The notes under the pieces are model-generated. The model saw only the letters and a program-made list of their open reading frames with translations. It was not told the DNA's origin and made no database searches. 64,000 bases of DNA, from contig CBFHAI010000020.1 in NCBI GenBank assembly GCA_965653565.1, forward strand, positions 9,861 through 73,860, read 5' to 3'. The position numbers and the translations under genes are program-made. Numbering within the stretch: the stretch's first letter is position 1; each line of letters opens with the position of its first letter. This document shows, piece by piece, positions 24,058 to 33,150 of the stretch. Source of the stretch: JALCLA01 sp965653565 (GTDB lineage Bacteria > Pseudomonadota > Gammaproteobacteria > Xanthomonadales > Xanthomonadaceae).

Positions 24058-24273
24058 AGGTGTCGCGGCACGGGGCGTCGGGGACGCGGCGGGCGAGCGA
24101 GCCGCGTAATTTACGGATCGATCCGGGCCTTGTCAATGAGGGCGGGCCGGGCCTTGGGCGGTTGCGGCCGGCCGCCGGCGCCGGCCTTGTCGTGCCCGAT
24201 TCGGCGGCGCTCGTCGTCGCGCGTTCGGTTTCCGTTCGGAAGTTGCGTGCGCGACGCGGTGTAACATCGAGGC

Positions 24274-26835
24274 ATGAAGAAAAATAACAGTGGCGGCAAG
24301 CGAGGAACCGGCGGCAAGGCTGCGCCGGAAGCGAAAGGCAAATCGGCGCGCGGGCCGAAAGCGTCCGGGCCGACAGCGTCCAGGCCTAAATCGGCAGGAT
24401 CGCGGCAGGGTGCCAAGCCCGCGGCGAAACGCCCGCCGTGGATGCCCGATCTGCCGCCCGGTCCGCCGCCGGGACGTCGTCCCGCCGGTGCGCGCACCGA
24501 CGCGCCGCAGCGCGGCCCGGTGCCGCGTCCGCTGCCGACGCATCGTGCGCCATCCGCTGCGCGCGTCGAGCCCGGCCAGGATCCGTACGCCGAACGCGAA
24601 GCGCTGCGCTACGAGCGGCCGATCGCCAGTCGCGAGGCGATCCTGGCGCATCTGGTCGAGGCCGACGGGCCGCAGAGTGCCGAACAGATCGCCGAAAAAC
24701 TCGGCCTGTCCGCGCCGGATCGCTTCGATGCGTTGAACAAACGCCTGGCCGCCATGTTGCGCGACGGCCAGTTGCTCGCCAATCGGCGCGGCGCTTACGC
24801 CGTGGCGCAGCGGCTCGATCTGATCGCGGGCACCGTCATCGCGAATCCGGAAGGCTTCGGTTTCCTGCGTACCGAAACCGGTGGCGACGATCTGTTCCTG
24901 CCGCCGGGCGAGCTGCGCAAGGCGATGCACGGCGACCGCGTGCTGGCGAGCGTCACCGGCATGGATCGCCGCGGTCGGCGCGAGGGCGCGATCGTGGAAG
25001 TGCTCGAGCGCCGCCTCACGCGCATCATCGGACGCTACGGCGAGCGCGGCAGCATCGGTTATGTATCGCCCGACGACCGCCGCGTGCTGCACGACGTGAT
25101 GATCCCGCCCGATGCGCGCGAAGGCGCGCGCGAAGGCCAGCTCGTGGTGTGCGAGATACTGGAACCGCCGCGCAATGGCCGCCCGCCGTTCGGCAAGATC
25201 CTCACCGTGCTGGGCGACAAGTTGACGCCGTCGCTGGTGGTGGAGGCCGCGATCCATGGCCACGGCCTGCCGCACGAATTCCCGCGCGAAGCGCTGGAAG
25301 AAGCCGCCGCCGTGCCGCTCACCGTCGACGAATCGATGGTGGCCGGCCGCATCGATCTGCGCCAGATGCCGCTGGTCACCATCGACGGCGAAGACGCCAA
25401 GGATTTCGACGACGCGGTATGGTGCGAACCCAATCGCAACGGCTTCCGGCTCGTCGTCGCGATCGCCGATGTGTCGCACTACGTGCGGCCGGGCACGGCG
25501 CTCGACAACGAAGCGCAGGATCGCGCGACCTCGGTCTATTTCCCCGGTTTCGTCGTACCGATGCTGCCGGAGACGCTGTCGAACGGCATCTGTTCGCTCA
25601 AGCCGAAAGTCGATCGCCTGTGTTTCGTCTGCGACATGCAGATCGATCGCAAAGGCGTGACGACCAGTTCGAAATTCTACGAAGCCGTGATGCGTTCGCA
25701 CGCGCGGCTCACCTACACGCAGGTGTGGAAAGCGCTGGCGCCCGAGCAGCAGATCGAAGGCGAGGGTGAGGAAGCGATCGCGCAGGTCGGCGAACTGATG
25801 CCGCAGATCGAACGCCTGCATCAGTTGTTCGACGTGCTCGCCAAGGCGCGTGCGCAGCGCGGTGCGATCGAGTTCGAATCGGGCGAGGTGCGTTTCGTGC
25901 TGGGCCCGGCCGGCGAAGTGGTACAGGCCGGCATGCTCGAACGCAACGACGCGCACAAGCTGATCGAAGAATGCATGATCGCGGCGAACGTCGAGGCCGC
26001 GAAATTCCTGCTCGAACGCAAGATTCCGGCGCCGTATCGCATCCATGATCGGCCGCCGGAAAACAAATATGCCGAATTGCTCGAATTCCTCGCCGAGTTC
26101 GGCCTGCGCATGCCGCCCTGGGGCAAGGTGCAGCCCGGCGACTTCACCACGCTGCTGAAGAAGGTACGCAAGCGCGCCGATGCCGGCCTGATCGAATCGG
26201 TGCTGCTGCGGTCGCAGAGCCTGGCCGTGTACTCGCCGGACAATATCGGGCATTTCGGTCTGGCGCTCGAATCGTATGCGCACTACACGTCGCCGATCCG
26301 GCGTTATCCGGATCTGCTCGTGCATCGCGCGATCAAGCACGCGCTGCAGGGCGGGCGCGCCGAGAATTTCGACTACGCCGCGCACGATATGGCGCACCTG
26401 TCGCTGCATTGCTCCGAGCGCGGCCGGCGCGCCGACGAAGCGTCGCGCGAAGTCGACGAGCGTTACCGCGCCGCGTGGATGGAAAAACACGTCGGTTCCG
26501 AATTCGACGGCACCATCAGCGGCGTCACGTCGTTCGGTCTGTTCGTCGAACTGACCGATTCGAAGGTCAACGGCTTGATCCATGTGACGCAGTTGCCGAA
26601 CGACTATTACCACTTCGATCCGGTGCGCAAGACGCTCGCCGGAGAACGCACCGGTTCGAGTTTCCGGCTCGGCGATCCGGTGCGCGTGCTGGTGCTGCGC
26701 GCCAGCGTGGAAGATCGGCGCATCGATTTCCGTCTCGCACCGCCGGCGCCCGCCGAGCAGGGAAAGCCGAAGAAGCCGGCGGGACCGGTTGGATTGCCAG
26801 ACGCGACACCGGCGAAGCGGAAGAAGCGCCGGTGA
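24274..26835 (+). CDS. rnr: ribonuclease R
   Basis: RNase R is a 3'-5' exoribonuclease that degrades structured RNA. The 853-residue protein has a basic, Gly/Ala/Pro-rich extension (1-110), a winged helix (about 115-175), two cold-shock domains, the RNB catalytic domain with the Asp cluster DGEDAKDFDD (371-380) and an S1 domain (about 740-825), then a Lys-rich tail. GAGG lies close to the ATG at 24274. Its stop overlaps the rlmB start as GTGA, the conserved rnr-rlmB order. Confidence 0.95.
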   Translation: MKKNNSGGKRGTGGKAAPEAKGKSARGPKASGPTASRPKSAGSRQGAKPAAKRPPWMPDLPPGPPPGRRPAGARTDAPQRGPVPRPLPTHRAPSAARVEPGQDPYAEREALRYERPIASREAILAHLVEADGPQSAEQIAEKLGLSAPDRFDALNKRLAAMLRDGQLLANRRGAYAVAQRLDLIAGTVIANPEGFGFLRTETGGDDLFLPPGELRKAMHGDRVLASVTGMDRRGRREGAIVEVLERRLTRIIGRYGERGSIGYVSPDDRRVLHDVMIPPDAREGAREGQLVVCEILEPPRNGRPPFGKILTVLGDKLTPSLVVEAAIHGHGLPHEFPREALEEAAAVPLTVDESMVAGRIDLRQMPLVTIDGEDAKDFDDAVWCEPNRNGFRLVVAIADVSHYVRPGTALDNEAQDRATSVYFPGFVVPMLPETLSNGICSLKPKVDRLCFVCDMQIDRKGVTTSSKFYEAVMRSHARLTYTQVWKALAPEQQIEGEGEEAIAQVGELMPQIERLHQLFDVLAKARAQRGAIEFESGEVRFVLGPAGEVVQAGMLERNDAHKLIEECMIAANVEAAKFLLERKIPAPYRIHDRPPENKYAELLEFLAEFGLRMPPWGKVQPGDFTTLLKKVRKRADAGLIESVLLRSQSLAVYSPDNIGHFGLALESYAHYTSPIRRYPDLLVHRAIKHALQGGRAENFDYAAHDMAHLSLHCSERGRRADEASREVDERYRAAWMEKHVGSEFDGTISGVTSFGLFVELTDSKVNGLIHVTQLPNDYYHFDPVRKTLAGERTGSSFRLGDPVRVLVLRASVEDRRIDFRLAPPAPAEQGKPKKPAGPVGLPDATPAKRKKRR

Positions 26836-27572
26836 GCGGCGGTCAATGGGTGGTGGGAATCAACGCGGTGGCCGCCGCGCTGGAGAACGATCCTGCGAAC
26901 GTGCGTGAAGTGCTGGTCGAAGCGCGCGCGCGCAATCCGCGGCTGCAGGAAATCGCCGATTCGGCGCGCACGGCGGGCATCGCCGTGCGCACCGTGCCGA
27001 GCGACGCGCTGGAAAAACTGTCGTCGGGCAACCGTCATCAGGGCGTCGCGGCAAATTATGCGTCGGCAAAAAACTACGACGAGAACGATCTGGAAGCGCT
27101 GCTCGAAAGCGCATCGGGCCCGGCGCTGATCCTGGTGCTCGATGGCGTGCAGGATCCGCACAATCTCGGCGCCTGCCTGCGCAGCGCGGCGGCCGCCGGC
27201 GTGACCGCCGTGATGATTCCGAAAGACAAATCCGCGCCGGTGAATGCGACCGTGCGCAAGACTTCCGCCGGCGCCGCCGACCGCGTGCCGGTGGTGCGCG
27301 TGACCAATCTCGCACGCTCGCTGGCGGCGCTGAAAGAAGCCGGCGTGTGGTTCGTCGGGCTCGCCGGCGAGGCCACGCAGTCGCTCTACACGGTCGATCT
27401 GAAGGGCTCGATCGGCATCGTGATGGGCGGCGAAGGCGAGGGCATGCGCCGGCTCACGCGCGAGCACTGCGACTGGCTGGCGAAGATTCCGATGCAGGGC
27501 GACGTCGAAAGCCTCAACGTGTCGGTGGCTACCGGCATCGCACTGTTCGAAGCGCGCCGCCAGCGCGGCTGA
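26832..27572 (+). CDS. rlmB: 23S rRNA (Gm2251) 2'-O-methyltransferase RlmB
   Basis: The 246-residue SPOUT enzyme methylates G2251 in the 23S rRNA P-loop using S-adenosylmethionine. An L30e-like RNA-binding domain (about 5-75) is followed by motif 1 VLDGVQDPHNLGACLRSA, motif 2 GIVMGGEGEGMRRL and motif 3 VESLNVSVATGIALFE, which form the knotted cofactor site. The GTG start overlaps rnr by four bases. The length matches the family. Confidence 0.94.
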   Translation: MSGGQWVVGINAVAAALENDPANVREVLVEARARNPRLQEIADSARTAGIAVRTVPSDALEKLSSGNRHQGVAANYASAKNYDENDLEALLESASGPALILVLDGVQDPHNLGACLRSAAAAGVTAVMIPKDKSAPVNATVRKTSAGAADRVPVVRVTNLARSLAALKEAGVWFVGLAGEATQSLYTVDLKGSIGIVMGGEGEGMRRLTREHCDWLAKIPMQGDVESLNVSVATGIALFEARRQRG

Positions 27573-28645
27573 TGCAGCAACCGTTGCGCGAATCGGGGCT
27601 CGACGCGCTGCGCGTCGCCGGCGCCCTGCTGGTGATGTTCGCGCACGGCGGCTACTTCCTGTTCGCAGCCATGCCGGATTTCGACGCGTTCGCGCTGTCG
27701 GGCTGGCTCGGTACCGAAGTGTTCTTCGCGCTCACCGGATTTCTCGTGATGCGCGAAATTCTCGCGCTTGCACCACGCACCTTGACGCCCGCAGCGCGCT
27801 ACGCCGCCTGGCGGTTGTGGCGCATCGCGCCGCTGTTCTGGCTGGCATTGCTGGCGCATCTGGCGATCGTCAGTTTCGACGGACGTGGTTGGCCGCCCGA
27901 TCTGTGGCGTTATCCGTTGCTCGTGCAGAACGTGACGACGGTGCACCCATCGTTTTTTGGCGAGGCGTGGAATCTGCCCATCATCGTGCTGTTTTCGCTG
28001 ATTGCGCCGGGCTTGATGCTCGGCGCGCAGTCGTTTGCGAAGCCGCGGACGCTTCTGCTGGTATTGCTTGGCGTGTTGATCGTGGCTGCGATCGGCATGC
28101 GTGCGGAGTGGGTGGCGCAGCATTCGGTGGCGTGGGACGAAGGCGTTCGCAAGCTGGTTGTCACGCGCATCGACGCCTGCCTTTACGGAGCGTTGGCGGC
28201 CTGTCTGATGCCGCGCATCGCGGAGTTCCGGATTGTCGCGGCCGTGGTCGCGGTGGTCGCGCTGACGCTGGCCGTGTGGATGTTCGCCGGCTTGCCGCGC
28301 GACGCGAGCGACGCGGCGAAAATGTTCTCGTTCGTCGCCTCCGGCGTGGCGATGGCGACGGCATGCGTTGCGCTGACCGGTGCGTGGCGCGGGCCGCGTA
28401 TCGTCGGAATCGCCGCACGCTGCGCCTATCCGCTATATCTGGTGAACATGCCGCTGCTGTTCGTATTCGCGTGGCTCGGCTTCGGACAGACGCCGGATGC
28501 GGCGAGCGGAGTGTTGCGATTCGCGTGCTGGTTTGCAGTATCGCTGCTCGCAGCGGCAATACTGCACTACACGATCGAACGTCCGCTGCTCGCGTGGGGA
28601 CGCCGCACGATCAAGCCTTCGGCCGTGGCCGCGTCCAATCGCTGA
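27572..28645 (+). CDS. acyltransferase 3 family membrane protein
   Basis: This 357-residue protein has about ten membrane helices. The N-terminal LDALRVAGALLVMFAHGGYF carries the conserved His of the OafA/YrhL acyltransferase 3 family, and GWLGTEVFFALTGFLVMREI is the usual second block. Such enzymes O-acylate surface glycans or lipids, but the substrate cannot be told here. The ATG overlaps the rlmB stop by one base (TGATG), so it is co-translated with rlmB. Its 3' end overlaps the convergent hydroxylase gene by 35 bases. Confidence 0.85.
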   Translation: MQQPLRESGLDALRVAGALLVMFAHGGYFLFAAMPDFDAFALSGWLGTEVFFALTGFLVMREILALAPRTLTPAARYAAWRLWRIAPLFWLALLAHLAIVSFDGRGWPPDLWRYPLLVQNVTTVHPSFFGEAWNLPIIVLFSLIAPGLMLGAQSFAKPRTLLLVLLGVLIVAAIGMRAEWVAQHSVAWDEGVRKLVVTRIDACLYGALAACLMPRIAEFRIVAAVVAVVALTLAVWMFAGLPRDASDAAKMFSFVASGVAMATACVALTGAWRGPRIVGIAARCAYPLYLVNMPLLFVFAWLGFGQTPDAASGVLRFACWFAVSLLAAAILHYTIERPLLAWGRRTIKPSAVAASNR

Positions 28646-29426
28646 TCGGCGAAAACAGCGCCCGATCGATCCGGTTCAGATCGTCGCCGGCATGCGTCCC
28701 CGTCTCGGGCCACTCGTCGCGCTGCGGCCGCACGTAGGTTCCGAAAAGCACGTCCCAGATCGGGAAAAACGCTGCGAAATTGACGTCCGTGTGTTGTTCG
28801 AGCACCGAATGGTGCAGCCGATGCAGTTGCGGCCCTGCGATCACCGGCGTGAACGGCCCGAACGGCACGCGCAGGTTCAGATGGATCACGAAACCCCACA
28901 GCAACAGCGCGTTCCACAGCCACACGATGTTGGGCGGCGAGATGTCGAAGATCATGCCCAGCGGCAGGAACACCAGGAACACGCGCACCGGCTCCTCGAG
29001 GAAATGATGCCGCTGCCCGCTCGTCACATTGATCGACCGATCGGCGTGATGCAGCTTGTGCAACGACCAGAACCAGCCGAAACGATGCTGCGCGCGATGC
29101 ATCCAGTAGTAAAAGAAATCGAAGATCAGAAAGAACAACAGCCCCTGCAGCGACTGCCAACCGAATCCGTCGGGAAGTTTGATCGGCAGCCAGTGACCGT
29201 GACCTTCGATCCACGGCTGCGTAATCGCCGACAACGGCGGCACCAGCAGATGCGTGAAGAAGACGAACGGCAGGGTGTAGAGCAGATTGAATCCGATATG
29301 CCCCCACGGCTGGTTCTGCTGCGCCAGGCGCACGCGCTCGATCAGCAGACCGACGGCGTAGACGACGAGCACGAATTTGAGCGTCTGCCAGGTGTTGGCG
29401 AGAGCGTCGGCAAGAAAGTGGGGCAT
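28611..29426 (-). CDS. fatty acid hydroxylase / sterol desaturase family protein
   Basis: The integral membrane di-iron protein shows the His clusters of the family: WMHRAQH, LHKLHHAD and QLHRLHHS, plus RHHFLEEP. About four or five membrane helices surround them. Family members oxidise lipids or carotenoid-like substrates, and the substrate is not evident here. The ATG at 29426 is used. A GTG at 29477 would add 17 residues and has no better ribosome site. Confidence 0.85.
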   Translation of the reverse strand: MPHFLADALANTWQTLKFVLVVYAVGLLIERVRLAQQNQPWGHIGFNLLYTLPFVFFTHLLVPPLSAITQPWIEGHGHWLPIKLPDGFGWQSLQGLLFFLIFDFFYYWMHRAQHRFGWFWSLHKLHHADRSINVTSGQRHHFLEEPVRVFLVFLPLGMIFDISPPNIVWLWNALLLWGFVIHLNLRVPFGPFTPVIAGPQLHRLHHSVLEQHTDVNFAAFFPIWDVLFGTYVRPQRDEWPETGTHAGDDLNRIDRALFSPISDWTRPRPKA

Positions 29427-29565
29427 GGTGGGGAGTTTAGCTGGCGGCGGCTTTTTTGGCCGCAAGTGGGGTTTCACGTTTGTGTTGGGTATGTCGGGAC
29501 CCGGGAATCCAGTGACTTTGGAGTGTTCGGTTTCCGCAACTCCATTCCAATCCCGTCCATCCCGT

Positions 29566-29608
29566 CCTTCGACAGGCTCAGGACAGCCTGTCCTGAGCCT
29601 GTCGAAGG
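29566..29608. repeat. 43-bp perfect inverted repeat, dispersed-repeat type
   Basis: Two 21-base arms (ccttcgacaggctcaggaca... and its complement) surround a single central base. This stem-loop sequence resembles short palindromic repeats scattered in intergenic regions of many proteobacterial genomes. It lies between the hydroxylase and M2 peptidase genes. Confidence 0.8.
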
Positions 29609-29693
29609 GCGGAATGACGAAGGCTGGATGTCACTGAATTCTCCGCCCGGACGCAGGGCTACCCGTCGCACCTCGTCGAAGCGCGTCAACACA

Positions 29694-29722
29694 CAAAAAA
29701 CAACGGCCGGTTTCCCGGCCGT
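29694..29722 (-). terminator. rho-independent terminator of the M2 peptidase gene
   Basis: ACGGCCGG and CCGGCCGT form an 8-bp stem with a TTTC loop. Read on the minus strand, a T-run (29700-29695) follows, 59 bases past the stop of the M2 peptidase gene. Confidence 0.8.
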
Positions 29723-29780
29723 CATTAAAATCCACTTTCATCAAACCACTTTCATCAACTCAATTTCATAAAAACCAAAC

Positions 29781-31640
29781 TCACCACCCGCATGTCTTCC
29801 CGGCATTCTGCTCCTTCAACCACCCCTGCAGCGGTGCGAAGTAATCCAGAATCGCCGACGCATCCATCTGTTCGCCACCGGTGAGTTCCTTCAGCGTCTG
29901 CTGCCACGGCTGCGATTGGCCTTTCTGCAGCATCGCCCAATACTTCGCGCCGGCTTCCTTGTTGCCGTAGAAACTGCACTCATGCAGCGGCCCAGTATGC
30001 CCGCTGGCATCGCATAGCGATTTGTAGAACTGGAATTGCAGCACGTGCGCGAGGAAGTAGCGCGTGTAGGGCGTATTGCCGGGGACGTGGTATTTCGCGC
30101 CCGGGTCGAAGAATTGTTCGTCGCGCGCGGTGGCGGGGGCGACGCCCTGGTATTTCTTGCGCAGTTCCCACCAGGCCTTGTTGTAGTCCTCGGGCTTGAT
30201 GCGGCCGTCGAAGACGCCCCAGCGCCATTGGTCGATCAACTTGCCGAACGGCAGGAAGGCGACCTTGTCGAGCGCCATCTTCATCTGGCCGTTGATCAGC
30301 GATTCGTTCGACACCTTGGGCTCGTCGACCAGGCCGATCGAGCTCAGGTATTTGGGCGTCATCGACAGCACGATGGTGTCGCCGATGGCTTCGTGGAAGC
30401 CGTCGTTGGCGCCGCTCTGGAAGATCGGCGGCAGGTGGTTGTAGGCCAGGTAGTAATAGATGTGGCCGAGTTCGTGATAGATCGTGGTGAACTCGTCTTC
30501 GTTGGGCTGGATGCACATCTTGATGCGCACGTCGCCCTGGTAATTCATGTCCCAGGCGCTGGCGTGGCACACCACGTCGCGGTCGCGCGGTTTGAGCAAT
30601 TGCGATTTTTCGTAGAACGACGGCGGCAGCGCGGGCATGCCGAGCGAGGTGTAGAAATCCTCGGCGCGCTTGGCCATTTTCACGGCGTCGTATTTCTGTT
30701 TTTCCAGGCCGCCGGTGACGTTCAGGCTGCCGGCATTCTTGTACGGCTCCACCAGATCCCAGATGTTGCCCCACTGCTGCGCCCACATATTGCCGGTGAG
30801 GTGGGCCGGGATCATGCCGTCGACCGAGCCTTGCTCGCCGTATTTCTCTTCGAGCTTGCCGCGCACGTAGCAGTGCAGGTCGTCGTAGAGTGGTTTGACC
30901 TGGCCCCACAGGCGATCGGTTTCGGCTTCGAAATCGGCCGGCGACATGTCGTAGCCGGAGCGCCACATTTCGCCGGTGTCCTTGAAGCCGAGTTCGCGCG
31001 AGCCTTCGTTCACCAGTTCGGCGAAGCGCGTGTAGTCGGCGCGCATCGGCGGCGAGATGGTGTGCCAACCGGCCCAGGCTTCGAGTTGTTCGTCGTAGTT
31101 GCGGCTGCTGCGCAGCGTGTCTTCGAGTTCGCCGAGCTGGCGGCATTTCTTGGCGTCACCTTCGCCGGTGCAGTAGGTGCCCGAGCCGTACATGCCTTCG
31201 AGCTTGGTGGCGATCTGCGTGAGTTCGGCGAGTTTCTTCGGATCCTTCGGCGCCGGCATCGAGGTCGCCAGTTTCAGCAGATGGATCGCGCGCGCGGTTT
31301 CGGGGCTCAGCTGCAGGCCCGCGAAACGTTTGGATTCTTCGATGTCGCGGCCGAGTTTGGCCAAGGTACGCTCATTGGCTTTCGCTGCCAGCAATTGCGT
31401 GTCGGCGTTGATGTAGGTGACCGACACCCACTGCGCGGCGGCGGCTTCCGGAAAGTCGGTCTTGTATTCGGCGTTGAGCCGGGCGACGAAGGCGTCGGCC
31501 TCGGCCGGCGTGGCCTTGGCGGCGGCGGGAGCGGCGGCGGTGTCGGTCTGAGCCGTGCTCTGACTGCAACCGGAAAGTGCGGCGAGGCCGACGGCGACGG
31601 CCAGCGCCAGCAGCGCGCGATGTTGATTCACGATGTGCAC
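29781..31640 (-). CDS. peptidyl-dipeptidase A (M2, ACE-like) lipoprotein
   Basis: The 619-residue zinc metallopeptidase removes C-terminal dipeptides. HELGH (His389 and His393) and Glu417 in FHEAIGD are the zinc ligands, with the M2 spacing of 24 residues between His393 and Glu417. A signal peptide ends in the lipobox LSGC (Cys25), so the enzyme is probably anchored in the envelope. Xanthomonads are among the bacteria known to carry ACE homologues. The gene is monocistronic with its own terminator. Confidence 0.93.
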   Translation of the reverse strand: MHIVNQHRALLALAVAVGLAALSGCSQSTAQTDTAAAPAAAKATPAEADAFVARLNAEYKTDFPEAAAAQWVSVTYINADTQLLAAKANERTLAKLGRDIEESKRFAGLQLSPETARAIHLLKLATSMPAPKDPKKLAELTQIATKLEGMYGSGTYCTGEGDAKKCRQLGELEDTLRSSRNYDEQLEAWAGWHTISPPMRADYTRFAELVNEGSRELGFKDTGEMWRSGYDMSPADFEAETDRLWGQVKPLYDDLHCYVRGKLEEKYGEQGSVDGMIPAHLTGNMWAQQWGNIWDLVEPYKNAGSLNVTGGLEKQKYDAVKMAKRAEDFYTSLGMPALPPSFYEKSQLLKPRDRDVVCHASAWDMNYQGDVRIKMCIQPNEDEFTTIYHELGHIYYYLAYNHLPPIFQSGANDGFHEAIGDTIVLSMTPKYLSSIGLVDEPKVSNESLINGQMKMALDKVAFLPFGKLIDQWRWGVFDGRIKPEDYNKAWWELRKKYQGVAPATARDEQFFDPGAKYHVPGNTPYTRYFLAHVLQFQFYKSLCDASGHTGPLHECSFYGNKEAGAKYWAMLQKGQSQPWQQTLKELTGGEQMDASAILDYFAPLQGWLKEQNAGKTCGW

Positions 31641-31739
31641 CTCTCACAGGCCCGCACCCCTCCGGTGCGGTGAAGGGGGCAGGCTAGTGAGGACGCGGGC
31701 GGGGCGCAAGTAGGCCGGCACGGCGCCGGCCTGCAGGGC

Positions 31740-33146
31740 CTATTTTTGCGGGGCGAAACCCGGCTCGGCGAGCTTCATTTCGGTCACCGCGCCATATTTC
31801 GCGACGGCGTCGCGGATCTTCGATGCATCGCCGATCGCGACCAGCACGGTGGCGTCGCTCGCCGCGAAGGCGCTGCGGGCGGCGGCCACATCCGCCGCCG
31901 ACACGGCGTCGACGCGGGTGCCGTAGCCGTCGATGTAGTCGCGCGGCAGGCCGTACAGATCGAGCTGCGCGATCGCGCCGGCGAGCTGCGCGGCGGTTTC
32001 GTAATCGGGCGCGAACTGGCCGAGCACATAGCGTTTCGCCGAGACCAGCGTTTCGGCGTCGATGCCTTCGCGGTGCAGCTTGTCGAGCGTGGCGAAGGCC
32101 AGATCCAGCGCCTGGCCGGTGGCATCGGTGCGGGTGAACGAAACGAAGGCGGCGGCCCCCGGCTGCGACAGCCGATCGATGCTGGCGCGCGCGCCGTAGC
32201 TCAGGCCCGATTTGATGCGCAGTTCGGTGTTGAGCATCGAGGTGAAGCGGCCGCCGAACACGGTCTGCACCAGGTCCTGCGCTTCGCGCGCCGGATCGTT
32301 CACCGAGGCACCGACATTGCCGGCCCAGAAATAGGTTTGCGTCGCGCCGGGTTTGTCGACCAGCAGCACGCGGCGCGTGTTTTCGCGCAGTTTCGCTTCG
32401 ACGCTCGGCAAGCTGCCGGCGGCTTTGCGCCAATCGCCGAAGGCGCGTTCGACCTTGCCGCGCATCTGTGCCGGATCGAAATCGCCGGCGATCGCGATGG
32501 TGGTGCGATCGCCGCCGAGCTGGTCGCGGTAGAACGCGGTGAGGTCGTCGATCTTCAGCGCGGCGAGGCTGCGTTCGTTGCCGGAGATCGGACGGCCGTA
32601 GGCGTGGCCGCGATACAGCCAGGCTGCGCCGTAGCTGTCGACCAGTTGGCGCGGATCGCCGTCTTTCGCGGCGGCGATCGATTGGATCGTGCGCGTGCGC
32701 AGCTTCTCGAACTCGGCCGGCGCCAGCGTCGGCCGCTGCAAGGCATCGGCGAGCAGTTCGAGCATCAGGTCGGCGTCGCGCGCGAGGAAATCGGCGCTGG
32801 CCCAGATCGCTTCGCGGTCGGCGCTGAAGCTCAGTTGCCCGCCGGCGCTTTCGATCGCTTCGGCGAAAGCGCGCGCATCGCGCTTCGCGGAACCTTTCGA
32901 CAGCAGTTCGGCGAGCAGCGCGGCGCTGCCTTCCTTGCCCGCCGCATCGGCCAGCGCGCCGCCGCGCACCAGCACGCGCGCCGCCACCATCGGCACATCG
33001 GGCTTGCGCAGCATCAGCAAGGTGGTGCCGTTGTCGAGCTTGACGGTTTCGTAGTCGGGCAGCGACAGGCCGGCGGCGAAGACTTGCGAGCACGCCAGCA
33101 GCATGACGAGCGCGCACGACATTTTGCGCAACGAGGAAATCATCAT
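31740..33146 (-). CDS. M16 peptidase-like subunit, catalytically inactive
   Basis: The 468-residue protein has a signal peptide (1-24) and the two M16 lobes, but the HXXEH motif is missing. Where it should be, the sequence reads GSAALLAELLSKGS. The C-terminal lobe keeps the R/Y pattern (FTSMLNTELRIKSGLSYGAR) used by partner subunits. It follows the catalytic M16 gene with four bases between, so the two should form a heterodimeric periplasmic peptidase like other two-subunit M16B enzymes. A GC hairpin (AGGCCGGC/GCCGGCCT, about 31711-31735) lies downstream. Confidence 0.88.
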   Translation of the reverse strand: MMISSLRKMSCALVMLLACSQVFAAGLSLPDYETVKLDNGTTLLMLRKPDVPMVAARVLVRGGALADAAGKEGSAALLAELLSKGSAKRDARAFAEAIESAGGQLSFSADREAIWASADFLARDADLMLELLADALQRPTLAPAEFEKLRTRTIQSIAAAKDGDPRQLVDSYGAAWLYRGHAYGRPISGNERSLAALKIDDLTAFYRDQLGGDRTTIAIAGDFDPAQMRGKVERAFGDWRKAAGSLPSVEAKLRENTRRVLLVDKPGATQTYFWAGNVGASVNDPAREAQDLVQTVFGGRFTSMLNTELRIKSGLSYGARASIDRLSQPGAAAFVSFTRTDATGQALDLAFATLDKLHREGIDAETLVSAKRYVLGQFAPDYETAAQLAGAIAQLDLYGLPRDYIDGYGTRVDAVSAADVAAARSAFAASDATVLVAIGDASKIRDAVAKYGAVTEMKLAEPGFAPQK

Positions 33147-33150
33147 CAGA

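Noticed and set aside
24133..26613. Long open frame antisense to rnr (minus strand)
   Set aside because: It mirrors the rnr codons, is rich in Arg, His and Asp without any domain, and rnr itself is unmistakable.
31684..33117. 477-codon Arg-rich frame overlapping the inactive M16 gene in another frame
   Set aside because: Extreme Arg content and no start signal; the M16 frame has a signal peptide and homologous lobes.
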